Assembly: GCF_030272615.1 (NCBI RefSeq)
Contig: NC_081415.1
Span: 628,471,240-628,535,239, forward strand
Source of the DNA: Cryptomeria japonica
Taxonomy: Eukaryota > Streptophyta > Pinopsida > Cupressales > Cupressaceae
Direction: 5' to 3'
Length of the DNA stretch: 64,000 nucleotides
The notes under the pieces were generated by a model. The model made no database searches. It saw only the letters and a list, made by a program, of their open reading frames with translations, and had not been told where the DNA came from. The first letter of the stretch is position 1. The number at the start of each line of letters is the position of its first letter. Below, one piece after another: positions 45,825 to 55,793 of the stretch. The translations under genes and the position numbers were made by a program.

Positions 45825-46136
45825 TGTTGGCCATTTGATGGAATTGATTGTGTGTTGCATTGATGTTTTGTCATTGATGTCAATACTAGCTATTTGGATA
45901 CTTTAACGACACCCTTCTGGTCCCGGTAGGTTGAGTGATTTATGGTTGACTTGAATCTGGCTTGATCCAGTAGGCTCCGATATAATCAGGTGATGGAATT
46001 GTCTTGTTCATGATACTAATACTCATACTTGATCAGTTGGCTTTGGTCTAGTGATTGGATGTTATCCTTCTTGCTTACAAGATTGGTTTTTGGTTTTGGT
46101 GAGGGTTTCACCGGTAGAGTGTTTTGTGGAGATCTT
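45825..46136 (+). mobile_element. copia-H 5' LTR, left part
   Basis: TGTTGGCCATTTGATGGAATT to GAGATCTT. It matches the start of the 3' LTR at 58573 and the copia-J LTR at 61558. The element-I target lies at its right end. Confidence 0.9.
46132..46136. repeat. Element-I target-site duplication, left (ATCTT)
   Basis: ATCTT recurs at 53782-53786. The uninterrupted copia-H 3' LTR has GAGATCTTTGATGAATTGC at this point. Confidence 0.95.
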
Positions 46137-47233
46137 TGATGAATACTAAGAGGGGGGGGGGGTGAATTAGTATGCCAAAAATCAATGTACTTAAACACTT
46201 TGCTAGACTAACAGTAAACTGGTAAAACAATTTAGCAGACAAACCGGTTAGCACACATGCAAACCAAATAGAAAATAATTCATTCACCCATAGAAGCACA
46301 AACACCATAACACAAGAGATTTTGATGTGGAAACCCAAATGGGAAAAACCACGGTGAGATGGAACTCACAAGTAACTATCTGCAGAATAGGAACCAGACC
46401 GGTTAAGGTCAGATTAGTTAAGGTCATACAATATTATTTACCAGAATAGATCCTATTAGGAATCTCAATCTCTGTTAGGAGATAAGTCCAATTAAAGACT
46501 ACCTTGCTAGAGGATTTTATATCCACAGATGTGAACCACCTTGTTAAAGGATTTACAAAAGGCTTTTGGGCCTACTTGGTTAAGGGTTTCAGACTTGTCA
46601 AAGATGTGAGTAATCAACAAGTGAGTGATCTAGCTAATAGCATAGATTGCTTGGTTAGATCCTTGATAGCTCATTCCTAATGCATTCCAGCATTACTTTA
46701 GTCTTCTACACATTCACACTCTCTCTAACTCATCAACCACCTTGAACCCTAGCAACAACCTAAAACCGTAGACATGATGTCCTTATAAAGGAATCTGATT
46801 TCATGTCGGTCCAATAGGATTACAGTACAATTTCCTAGATTCAATGCAACTAGACATATTCTATAACATGACACAAAAACACTGTTGAAGTGTCGGCAAT
46901 GCCAAACAATCAGTGGATGGTAACTCATCACAAAGTATTACCGATTCATACAAAATACCGGTTGCCAGTTTGTCAAAAATGAAGACTGGGAAATATGTGT
47001 TCTGCCACTTTGATCCTTCATACTGCTTGAGATCTTTGAACCACCTGGGGTCTACATACTACTTCAGATTGGTAATCACTTTCTGCAAAACACCAATAGT
47101 CTAAGGACTATAATGCATCATACTGGTTGGGAACAATTTCCGGTTGAGCATAACTCATACATATAAAAGTGATCTCAATGCAAGTGTGTGTCCATCAATG
47201 ACAATCACAACATAATCATAAAAAATGCCAACA
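46137..47233 (-). mobile_element. Element-I 3' LTR
   Basis: 1,097 bp. On the minus strand it starts TGTTGGCATTTTTTATG and ends CACCCCCCCCCCTCTTAG then TATTCATCA. It contains TTTATAAGG near 46790 as a possible TATA element. It has an extra 'AGATTAGTTAAGGTC' relative to the other LTR. Confidence 0.93.
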
Positions 47234-47560
47234 ATCTCCCCCTTTGGCATTGATGACAACACTTAGGAAATTTTGACATCTAACTATTTTACAACTAAAA
47301 TATGCCATAATCAAAATTACTCCCCCTGAGCATATACACTATCTCTTTTGCAGAAAATACAATGTATAATACTTTATAACAGAAATAACATGAAAGTATA
47401 CATCAAATCATTCAAAATTTATACTTCTCCCCCTTTGCCAACAATGACAACAAAATATTACAGACCAACCCCTGTTTCATTAGTATTAAAAGAATAAGAG
47501 TTTATGACAATAAGGAATAAAACTTGTCAAAAACTAATTTTAAGTCTTGCAAAAATTGTT
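47234..47560 (-). other. Element-I 3' UTR with polypurine tracts
   Basis: On the minus strand GCCAAAGGGGGAGAT directly precedes the 3' LTR and is the PPT. Two further GGGGGAG motifs lie near 47320 and 47428. No gene. Confidence 0.75.
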
Positions 47561-48964
47561 TCATAGATAAGGACCAAGACTCAAGTAGGGAGGTAGCCAC
47601 TTCTTTCTTTGTCTGCATCTAGGAGACCTGTTCTTCCATGGCATCTATTGTGCTCATCTCTTGAGTCATCGTTAAGGCATCTAGATTGAGATAACATTTC
47701 TGAAGTATCTGCAGGCGTGGGAGTAGAACCAGTTGGAGTTCCTGCAAATCTCGAGTCCGGTTGCTGATTTCCAACTCTATTTTGGCAGACTGGATATGAA
47801 ACTAGTGAACGGTTTATCCATAAGCTGTAAAAGAGTCATACGACGGCTTGAAGGTGCTCATATATAACTGCAAGTTAGTTTGTAGCTTTTGCTTCTATAC
47901 AAGCACATCATCACAGAAGAGATGGGGTTGGCAAATCTTACTCAGTAGTAGATTCCCCTCATCCAGAGCATTCCTTATGTCTTTTTGTGCTTTTTCCAGA
48001 TCGCTCCGGAGCTCATTTAGCTTCTTCACCAGGGCAATTTTGAGAGCCTTTTGATGCTCTTTCTTGGCATTTGCCTCAGCTACCTCTTCTAGGCTCTGCA
48101 CCTGATCATCCACTACGGTGCATAGGAGCTTCAATTGTGCCAATGATGAATTAGTATTGGGAGGTTTGTGCCGAGTAACAAACTGGTAAGAGTGTCCACC
48201 GCAGCTTGGATCACATCTTGCTCCTTCTTCCTCCTTAACACTTCAAGGTGTTCTTGAGAAACCTTAATGCTTTGTAGCAGCTTCATTTCATTGGCAGACT
48301 AGAGGTCAATAGGACTGGTGAGGTCAGCCAGTTTGGCTTGACTACTGGTTGCCTTTGGAGTCTCCATCTGAGTGCTTTTTGCCGCTTCTCCTTTCTCTGT
48401 AGCTCTTAACTTTTCCTCTTCAGTCTTTTTCTTTTCCTCTTCTTCTGTTTGCCTTTTCTCTTCTTTCCTCTACTTCTCTTCTTCTTCATCCTTTTTCCTC
48501 TGCTCCTCTTCCTACTGCTTCTTCTCCTCTTCCTTTTTCTTTTCTTCATCTTTTCGCTTCTTTTCTTCTTCATTCTTCTTCTTCTCCTCTTTCTTCTTCC
48601 TCTTCTCCTCTTCATCCTTCTTCTTTACCTCTTCTTTCTTTCTCTTCTCCTCTTCATCCTTCTTCTTCTTCTCCTCTTCCTTTTTCTTCTTCTCCTCTTC
48701 ATCCTTCTTCTTCTTCTCCTCTTCCTTTTTCTTCTTCTCCTCTTCTTCCTTCTTCTTCTTCTTCTCCTCTTCCTTTTTCCTCTTCTCCTCTTCATCCTTC
48801 TTTTTCTCCTTCTCTGCTTCCTTTCTCTTCTCCTCTTCTTTATCCTCCTCTACTTTCTTCTTCTCTGCTTGCTTCTTTGCTTCCTCCTTTTTGTCTTCTG
48901 CTTCCTTTTTCTTTTCTACCTGTTCTGCTTGCTTCTCCTATCCTGTTGCTTCTGATGGTGTATC
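47561..48964 (-). pseudogene. Element-I ORF2, C-terminal charged helix and coiled coil
   Basis: This continues the 677-codon frame beyond its first stop (48965). About 150 residues (48930 to about 48470) are almost only Lys, Glu, Arg and Asp in E3-4/K3-4 blocks (EEEKKKKEEEKKKKDEEEKR type), the composition of a stable single alpha-helix. Stops at about 48938, 48512 and 48470 interrupt it. After a Ser/Thr/Ala linker and a stop at about 48300, a frameshift near 48150 leads to a conventional coiled coil (48143-47895: VQSLEEVAEANAKKEHQKAL, KLNELRSDLEKAQKDIRNAL). Originally ORF2 was probably about 1,100 residues. The Ser/Phe reading of the opposite strand is a shadow. Confidence 0.75.
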
Positions 48965-50998
48965 CTAAGCAACATCCTCTACATCCAGAGCATTGACATC
49001 AATAGTGTCTATAGGTTTAGTAACTGAGTTTCCTTCATTATCAAACACTTCATCTAGTTTTGTTATTGCCGGTTCTTGCTCAGCCTTCCTATTGGCTTCA
49101 GCCACTTGATGCATCTTAAGAGCTTCTTGAGCAAGAGTGTGTGTATTCTTGATCACTTCTTGACCCTTTCCATCCAGTAACAGGAGTCTTCTTCTTTTCA
49201 TGAAGAAGAGGCCTTTGTATTTATTCATAACTTTGAAAAGTTCTGAATTTGATACATCAGGAAAATGTTCAGCAAAAATTTTCTCTCTCATTTTCTGTTC
49301 CTTTTCTATGGCAATGTGGCATTTATTGTCTAAAGAATTATACAAAGAATCCGGTGTCTCAGATCTAATTTTTGAAGGCGACTGATCATTAACACATAAA
49401 TACTTAATGATTTCTTGTTCAACTGCTTCCTTTTCATCATCATTGAAATCATCAAAACAATCAATCAAATCATTCAACACTTTTCTCCTAATATTTTTGA
49501 TAGTTCTTTGACAATGTGTCAAAGGTTTGTAGGAAGAAATGTCAATATTTACTGGTGCAGATGATGCCAGTTCATTCTTTGTCTTTTTCTTTGCTTGTCT
49601 TGTCTTCTTGGGTTTTTCCTTAGACACAGTTTCTTCTGAGTCCGGTGAGTTATTCCTTGTCTTCTTCTTCCTCTCGAAGACTTTGGTAGGTGCCGCTTCC
49701 GGTTTCTTCTTTGTAGGTGACCACTTGGTCACTTTGGGACTGGCTGTAGTAACTAGTGCCGATGCCGAAGGCACTGCTTTTCCTTTCTTTTCAGGAGGTT
49801 CTACAACTGGTGCAACCCTTTCCAGATAGGTTCCAGTTCTCTTTGCCTTAGGATCAAAGGGTGAGGCGATTAGGGTAGAAGCATACCCATCCAGCATATC
49901 ATACATCACCTCATAGCCCATAGGCTTTACTTCTTCCTGTCTGGGCTCAACGACCTCCATTATGCATTCATCCACATTGATGATAAAGCATATATCCTCT
50001 TCATATTTCTTGACAATGTCACTAGATATCCTTATCCTTTGGCTCATCTTGTGCTTAAACTCATCAAAGTACTTGTTCAGAACTTCAAGGTAACCGGTTT
50101 CAACTACTTGCAGGCTCTCTTTGATCTGCTTGGTAACCGGTTGGTTGGCAGACCATTGAATATCTCCAACTCCTGAGAAATAACCTTGGAAGTAGAAGAA
50201 TAACCCTACCAGTAGTTGTCCAAACTTGAATCTTAGTGCATTATCCTGTTTGATTGACTTAAGATTCAACATAAGTTGTCTTTGCATACAGGTGCACAGA
50301 TCAAACGATGCATCTTCTTTGATCATCCGGTAAGCGGCATTTACCGCTGCAATAGATACAGAGTTAATTCTGTTGGCAGAGAACATCTGGTAGCCTATCA
50401 CCATGTAGGCATACTTGACTAGATCATCCTTGATTGAGTTTATGGTCATGCCACGTGAGTCGCTTACTGAACCAGTGAGATTGGACATTTCTGTCTTGCT
50501 GACCTTCCTTAGGGTTGGCACTTCCCCTGTATTGCAGAAACTGCTGATGACATGAATCACTTCCAGTGTGATATCATGTGTTCTCTCAAGATACATCTTG
50601 TCACAGTGAACTCTGCTTAGAATGATTCTAATGTGGTCATCTGTGAAATCCTCTAGGAAGCAAACCGCATTGTGAAGTTTCTTCTTCTCCAAAATGCTAT
50701 ACTTCGGTTTGATCTTTTTATCCTTCCCACAAAATAGACCTAGCTGAGAATGGATCACAAGAGACCCTAGGTCTTCAATTTTGCATTCTATATAATCAGA
50801 AATGCCTTCTTCCACTATCACACTAGCTGGTACTTGAGACAAGGCATTATATTTTGACTTTCGTTGTATGAAATCCATAGAATTGACAGTAGCACTAGAA
50901 CTATCATGAGATGTAGAAGCCATGAAAAATAGAAAAGTCAAGAAATACCTTTCGAAAATCAAGAATTTAGGGCTTGCAAATTCCACTTCACCTTCCAC
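48965..50998 (-). CDS. Element-I ORF2, N-terminal 677 codons, unrecognised protein
   Basis: The longest uninterrupted protein in the right half of the window. The likelier start is the internal ATG at 50923 (MASTSHDSSSATVNSMDFIQ), 25 codons in, as the first 25 residues look like upstream leader. Residues ~50-330 form an alpha-helical globular region (IECKIEDLGSLVIHSQLGLF, LEDFTDDHIRIILSRVHCDK, YMVIGYQMFSANRINSVSI, FKFGQLLVGLFFYFQGYFSG). Residues ~400-500 are basic and Ser/Pro-rich with nuclear-signal-like clusters (KKKTRNN, KKTRQAKKKTKN). Residues ~510-677 are helical again (TIKNIRRKVLNDLIDCFDDF, FMKRRRLLLLDGKGQEV). No protease, RT or integrase signature. It stands where pol should be. Function unknown; particle scaffold, nuclear import factor or captured gene are possibilities. 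Confidence 0.7.
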   Translation of the reverse strand: MEGEVEFASPKFLIFERYFLTFLFFMASTSHDSSSATVNSMDFIQRKSKYNALSQVPASVIVEEGISDYIECKIEDLGSLVIHSQLGLFCGKDKKIKPKYSILEKKKLHNAVCFLEDFTDDHIRIILSRVHCDKMYLERTHDITLEVIHVISSFCNTGEVPTLRKVSKTEMSNLTGSVSDSRGMTINSIKDDLVKYAYMVIGYQMFSANRINSVSIAAVNAAYRMIKEDASFDLCTCMQRQLMLNLKSIKQDNALRFKFGQLLVGLFFYFQGYFSGVGDIQWSANQPVTKQIKESLQVVETGYLEVLNKYFDEFKHKMSQRIRISSDIVKKYEEDICFIINVDECIMEVVEPRQEEVKPMGYEVMYDMLDGYASTLIASPFDPKAKRTGTYLERVAPVVEPPEKKGKAVPSASALVTTASPKVTKWSPTKKKPEAAPTKVFERKKKTRNNSPDSEETVSKEKPKKTRQAKKKTKNELASSAPVNIDISSYKPLTHCQRTIKNIRRKVLNDLIDCFDDFNDDEKEAVEQEIIKYLCVNDQSPSKIRSETPDSLYNSLDNKCHIAIEKEQKMREKIFAEHFPDVSNSELFKVMNKYKGLFFMKRRRLLLLDGKGQEVIKNTHTLAQEALKMHQVAEANRKAEQEPAITKLDEVFDNEGNSVTKPIDTIDVNALDVEDVA

Positions 50999-51348
50999 TT
51001 CGTCGGTTGCTGAATCACCGCTTTGAGTTCTTCTCTTGACTGTTTGATATTTTCTTCTGAATCTTCTTCAGGGTTTCGAGATTTCTTTGAATTGCAACAC
51101 AAATCACTTTTTCTTTTCTCTGCACTTGAAAAACTTCTTCGCTCGAAAAATGATATTGAGAAATGATTTAAAAATTCCTTTTAAACATATTCCTCACCTA
51201 CCGTAATAAATGCTCCACCATTAGGGCGTAAACCCTAATTTGCCTATTACCATTTCTGGTCTTCTACCAAATGACAGGTATCACATACCGGTGTAAATTG
51301 GGGGTTCGTAGTGTTTCACCATTTTCTGCCCCTAAGCTTTTCTGATGC
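50999..51348 (-). other. Element-I spacer between ORF1 and ORF2
   Basis: About 350 bp without a motif-bearing frame. It contains an A-rich 5' region for ORF2 on the minus strand and could serve as leader or internal promoter, but nothing specific is seen. Confidence 0.5.
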
Positions 51349-52638
51349 TTAGTTTGCCGGTTCAGTTATTTCCACACTTGGTGTAGAAACTGGTTCTTCT
51401 TGCAACACTGCTGGTTTCTTCTTCCAGGTTTTGTTCATATCCGCTTGAACAATGTCAATATCAATCTTTCCTTCAGGAGTGACCGGTATGTCATCCGATA
51501 TGTTCTTTCTTGTTCTGCAGAATCTGGCAATGTAACCCGGTTTGTTGCAATGATAGCAGACCATTCCAAGTGCTCTCCAAGGTCCATTATTCATGTTACC
51601 ATTCTTCCTCCTGCATGTTGCAGTTGTGTGACCATGACCATGATAGATCAAATAGTTTTCTCTCCATCTGATTGCTGCTTGATAGCCACCGCTTCTTGAC
51701 TGATGATTAAAGGTATTAAACCAGTTGTGATTCCAGTTCACAAGTGGTTCCAGACCAACTCCTTGAGTCCTCTAAGGATATCTTCTAGCGTTGTTCATAA
51801 TAGACTTGCATTCAGATGCTCTATGCCAAAACTTGTTGCATGGATAGTAGTTACCATTGAATCTATAGGATCTAGGCTTATCATTTAGAAAATAAGGAAA
51901 ATTATTGTAAGCCTTACTCCTACACACATTGGCAGTATGTCCTTCTTTAAGACAGTTAAAGAAAACATGTTTAAACTTTTGCTTACCTTTATCCTTTTAT
52001 ACCAGTTGTTTCTTCGATGCTCCAACATTTGTACCAGAGGTCTCACCTTCCTCATGACCAGAATAACCAAGTCCATCAATATTCTTGACAGGTTTGGCAG
52101 ATTCAAGCTTTTTCTCTAGCTTAACAGTACTCTTGTTGAACTTAGCAAGTATTTCCTTTGACTCAGAGAGTTCTTTGGAAATAGCAGCATTTGTTTCCAT
52201 CAGGTTTGCATTCTTAGAGATGGTCATGTTCAGTTCTCCTTGCATGTCTTCCTTTTCCACTTTGCTCACATGGAGTTGAGTAGTTAGGGCACTGATCTCT
52301 TGCTTCAACTTGGAGATTTCATGATCTTTATCTTTTACCAGATCTTCAGCTTTCCTCCAGTTCTCAAGCTCTTGGCACATTTAGATAGTCAGTCCTTCCA
52401 ACTCCTTTCTCAGGTTGGAATTGGATTCATTCAACTTTTCTACTTCTTGGATTAGGGCTTCCATGTCCGCTTTATCAGAAGAACTATTTTCAGATAGCTC
52501 CATCATCTTTTCAGCATGTTCTCTCCTTTTTGCTTGAGATGCCTTATATTTGACCATAAGATCATCATAGGCTTGCTCAGATTGAGTGAGCCGATGATTA
52601 AGTTCCCTTAATGTGTATTCCCACATATCTCTTTCCAA
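51349..52638 (-). pseudogene. Element-I ORF1: C-terminal half of a copia gag
   Basis: One frame with stops at 52381, 51997 and about 51775, about 430 codons. It starts only 23 bp after the PBS (MERDMWEYTLREL). It lacks the N-terminal capsid domain and begins directly in a coiled coil (RREHAEKMMELS, EALIQEVEKLNESN, ISKLKQEISALTTQL). Then come VKNIDGLGYSGHEEGETS, a GLGY motif known from large plant copia gags, and several decayed zinc knuckles: FNCLKEGHTANVC (first Cys lost), CNKFWHRASEC, GHGHTTATC and CYHCNKPGYIARFC (His replaced by Tyr). It would oligomerise and bind RNA. Without a capsid core it would need a helper Gag. Confidence 0.75.
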
Positions 52639-52660
52639 GTGGTTAAACTTATAGAAAGGT

Positions 52661-52674
52661 AGGCTCTGATACCA
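52661..52674 (-). other. Element-I primer binding site
   Basis: Minus-strand TGGTATCAGAGCCT, initiator-Met tRNA type, separated by two bases from the LTR end. Confidence 0.9.
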
Positions 52675-52676
52675 AT

Positions 52677-53781
52677 TGATGAATACTAAGAGGGGGGGGG
52701 TGGATTAGTATGCCAAAAATCAATGTACTTAAACACTTTGCTAGACTAACAGTAAACTGGTAAAACAGTTTAGCAGACAAACCAGTTAGACACATGCAAA
52801 CCAAATAGAAAATAATGCATTCACCCACAGAAGCACAAACACTATAACACAAGAGATTTTGATGTGGAAACCCAAATGGGAAAAACCATGGTGAGATGGA
52901 ACTCACAAGTAACTATCTGCAGAATAGGAACTAGACTGGTTAAGGTCATACAATGTTCTTTACCAGAATAGATCCTATTAGGAATCTCAATCTCTGTTAG
53001 GAGATAAGTCTAATTAAAGACTACCTTGCTAGAGGATTTTAGATCTATAGATGTGAACTACCTTGTTAGAGGATTTACAAAAGGCTTTTGGGCATACCCG
53101 GTTCAGGGCTTCAGACTTGTCGAAGATGTGAGTAATCAACAAGTGAGTGATCTAGCTAATAGCATAGAATTCTTGGTTAGATCCTTGATAGCTCATTCCT
53201 AATGCATTCCAACATTACTTTAGTCTTCTACACATTCACACTCTCTCTAACTCATCAACCACCTTGAACCCTAGCAACAACCTAAAACCCTAGACATGAT
53301 GTCCTTATAAAGGAATCTGATTTCATGTCGGTCCAATAGGATTACAATACAATTTCCTAGATTCAATGCATCTAGACATATTCTATAACATGACACAAAA
53401 AGCACCGTTGAAGTGTCAGCACCACCAAACAATCGGTGGATGGTAACTCATCACAAAATTCCAGTTGGCAACTCATCACAAAGTATTAATGTTTCATACA
53501 AAATACCGGTTGCCGGTTTGTCAAAAATGAAGACTGGGAATATGTGTTCTACCGCTTTGATCCTCTGTACCGCTTGAGATCCTCAAACCACTTGGGGTCT
53601 ACATACGGCTTCAAATTGGTAATCACTTTTTTGCAAAACACCAATAGTCTAAGGACTATAATGCATTATACCAGTTGGGAACAATTGCCAGTTGAGCATA
53701 ACTCATACATATAAAAGTGATCTCAATGCAAGTGTGTGTCCATCAATGACAATCACAACATAATCATAAAAAATGCCAACA
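52677..53781 (-). mobile_element. Element-I 5' LTR
   Basis: 1,105 bp, same ends as the 3' LTR at 46137-47233. It has a short local duplication near 53455 (CAACTCATCACAAA twice) absent from the partner. Confidence 0.93.
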
Positions 53782-53786
53782 ATCTT
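53782..53786. repeat. Element-I target-site duplication, right (ATCTT)
   Basis: A perfect copy of 46132-46136; the copia-H LTR continues at 53787. Confidence 0.95.
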
Positions 53787-54693
53787 TGATGAATTGCATA
53801 AGTGGTGTTGGTGCATCTTCTGATGGAGTTTCAGGATGCTGTTGGTAATTATGCTCAAGACTTGGCAGATGGAGATCATTGTTGAAGCGTGTGGACCTAT
53901 ACTTGGTCCTAGTTGATCTAGGTTATGGACTAACTTTAATATAACATGTGGATATGACCTATTGTTGTATTTTCGGGATGTCTTATGTGTTGATATTATT
54001 TGTTTGGTCTAAGGATGACATGGTTTGTAATTATGTAATCGGTTTATTGTCTGGTGGCTGACTTGATTGTTTATGGTCGAGGGTTTGTATAAATATATGT
54101 AAGATCTCATTATAGATCATCATGGTTAATGTAAGAGGTTATGGTCAAGGAATGTAATGTGAAAATAATGTAATATTATTCAGACAAAGGAGTTGGTCGA
54201 TTATTGGAGATCGAATTGGGTTTATATAAGAGGATTTAGTCCTCCTGTATTGAGCTTAACCAGAACTGTACTCAAACATAAAAGATGCTATCTTTCATAG
54301 TTCAACACTTCTTTGGATTGTAGTCTGGATTTATATGTAGTCAGTGAGGATCCTTTTGTGATGAGTAGTGTGCTCTAGGTTGTTGGCCTTCCTGCAAGTG
54401 CAGGCCCCTTTGTTTTAATTCACATACTTACTACAAAAGTATTATCAGACTGTGGGTAGGCTTCCCACCGTGGTTTTTCCCTTTACCGGGTTTTCCACAT
54501 ACAAATCTTGGTGTTGTGTTGATGGCTTTTATTCTATGATTATTGTTTATGCTTAATTGGATTAACTGCTATTCCGGTATTATTATTTTGGGTTACGGTA
54601 TTCAAGTTTAAATTGATAATACTTCTGATAATCTATGACAACTGATTCACCCCCCCCTCTTAGTTGTCTTTTGATTATCTGAACTGTCTAACA
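53787..54693 (+). mobile_element. copia-H 5' LTR, right part
   Basis: Runs from TGATGAATTGCATAAGTGG to GAACTGTCTAACA. TATAAATA at 54088-54095 is the likely promoter, matched by TATAAATAG at 59186 in the 3' LTR. The end carries CACCCCCCCCTCTTAG. Confidence 0.92.
54088..54095 (+). promoter_or_regulatory. copia-H LTR TATA box
   Basis: TATAAATA after GAGGGTTTG, conserved in position in the 3' LTR (59186) and, as TATATATA, in copia-J (62172). Confidence 0.6.
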
Positions 54694-54711
54694 TTGGTAT
54701 CAAAGCTTTGG
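54694..54711 (+). other. copia-H primer binding site
   Basis: TTGGTATCAAAGCTTTGG immediately after the LTR. It is Met-type with GAG changed to AAG. Confidence 0.85.
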
Positions 54712-54750
54712 TCCTCTCTGTAGAAAGCTTAATTGCTTGAGGAAGATCCT

Positions 54751-55793
54751 ATGGGGACTAATAATTCAAGTTCATCTAGTTCTTTTGGAGCTATCTTTCG
54801 AAGGGATATACGGAGGCTTGAAGGAAAAAAATACACAATATGAAATATTTGGATGGAGGCTCATCTAAGATGTCTTGGCAAGGAGATTTGGGAGATCACA
54901 TAGAATGGTGTCACACTCTTTAATTCAGGATCTGGAGATCCTCCTCTGGAAAACCTGACAAGGAGCTTGAGAATGATTGTAGAGCAAGAGAAGCCCTCTT
55001 GTGTGCACTTTCTGATCAGCAAATAATGAGATTAACAGTCAAATCATCTAGAAAGACTATATGGGATAAGTTGCAGACTCTTAATGAAGGTGACCCTACA
55101 GTGAAGATTGCTAAACTTGATGGTTACCGGGTGATATATGAAAACTTGAAAATGGAAGAAGATGAAAGGATTACTGCATTCATGAAAAGCGTAAATGAGA
55201 TTGTTATGGGAATTCAATATTGTGGTGGAACTCTGAGTGAAGATGAAATTGTTTCTAAAGCCCTGAGAGCCCTACCACCGACTTACAAAATGAAGGCTAC
55301 TGCTATCAATAAGTTGAGAAAAATGGATAATACATTTGTCAACAAAGATACTTTGGTTGGGAAACTATCTACTTTTGAGCTTGAGGAATTTGGACCTTTT
55401 GGAGCTCTAAAGATTGAACCTTCTTTTCATGCATCTAGATCTACAGTTGGTAAGCAAGACTGGAAAGCCTTATATACAAAATAATTTGAAGATATGAAGA
55501 GAGAAGATGATTAGTTTGAGAAACTTGAAGCACTATTTGTTAGAAGAGTACCAAAAGGATTGGTAGGAAGTAAATATGAAGGAAAAACACCTTTTAAATG
55601 TTTTGCATATAATAAGATTGGTCATTTTGCATCTAGATGTCCTAAAAGGAATTCTAGATTTGAAGAAAGAGTTAAGCGATCATTTAAGCCTAACCTTGGA
55701 TATCAGAACAAGTATAGATTCAAGAAAAAATGGAGTCAAATCATGCTACTAATTCAGATGAGGAAGGCATTACTAATTCAGATGATGAACTGA
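54751..55793 (+). pseudogene. copia-H gag
   Basis: ATG 54751 (MGTNNSSSSSSFGAIF) is followed by the degraded N-terminal segment, where several stops replace the W.I/W.. motif. The frame at 54999-55484 is clean: MCALSDQQIMRLTVKSSRKT, IWDKLQTLNEGD, ENLKMEEDERITAFMKSVNE, and ALPPTYKMKATAI, typical UBN2 gag. After two stops it continues to a knuckle CFAYNKIGHFASRC (second Cys replaced by Tyr) near 55598-55640, and a basic tail (KPNLGYQNKYRFKKK). Protein order and sequence match copia-J gag closely. It packages RNA in the intact family; here it is broken by stops and at least one shift. Confidence 0.88.

Larger units (their letters stand above)
46137..53781 (-). mobile_element. Element-I: pol-less copia-type LTR element with novel large ORF
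   Basis: A 7,645-bp minus-strand element. The 5' LTR is 53781-52677, Met-type PBS 52674-52661, ORF1 52638-51349 (C-terminal gag part), ORF2 50998 to about 47560 (unrecognised), PPT 47234-47248 and 3' LTR 47233-46137. The 5-bp duplication is perfect. No protease, integrase or RT motif appears in any frame. The LTRs are about 96% alike in a 240-base sample, making it younger than its host copia-H. A non-autonomous element presumably moved by a copia helper. Confidence 0.92.

Noticed and set aside
46149..46162. Poly-G runs at the element-I LTR ends (also 52690-52700) as assembly errors
   Set aside because: The C/G tract is present at the same place in all LTRs of element-I, copia-H and copia-J, so it is a real feature, though exact lengths are uncertain.
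48372..48968. Long plus-strand ORF of nearly only Ser/Phe/Leu
   Set aside because: It is the antisense of the Lys/Glu-rich part of element-I ORF2 and has no features of a real protein.
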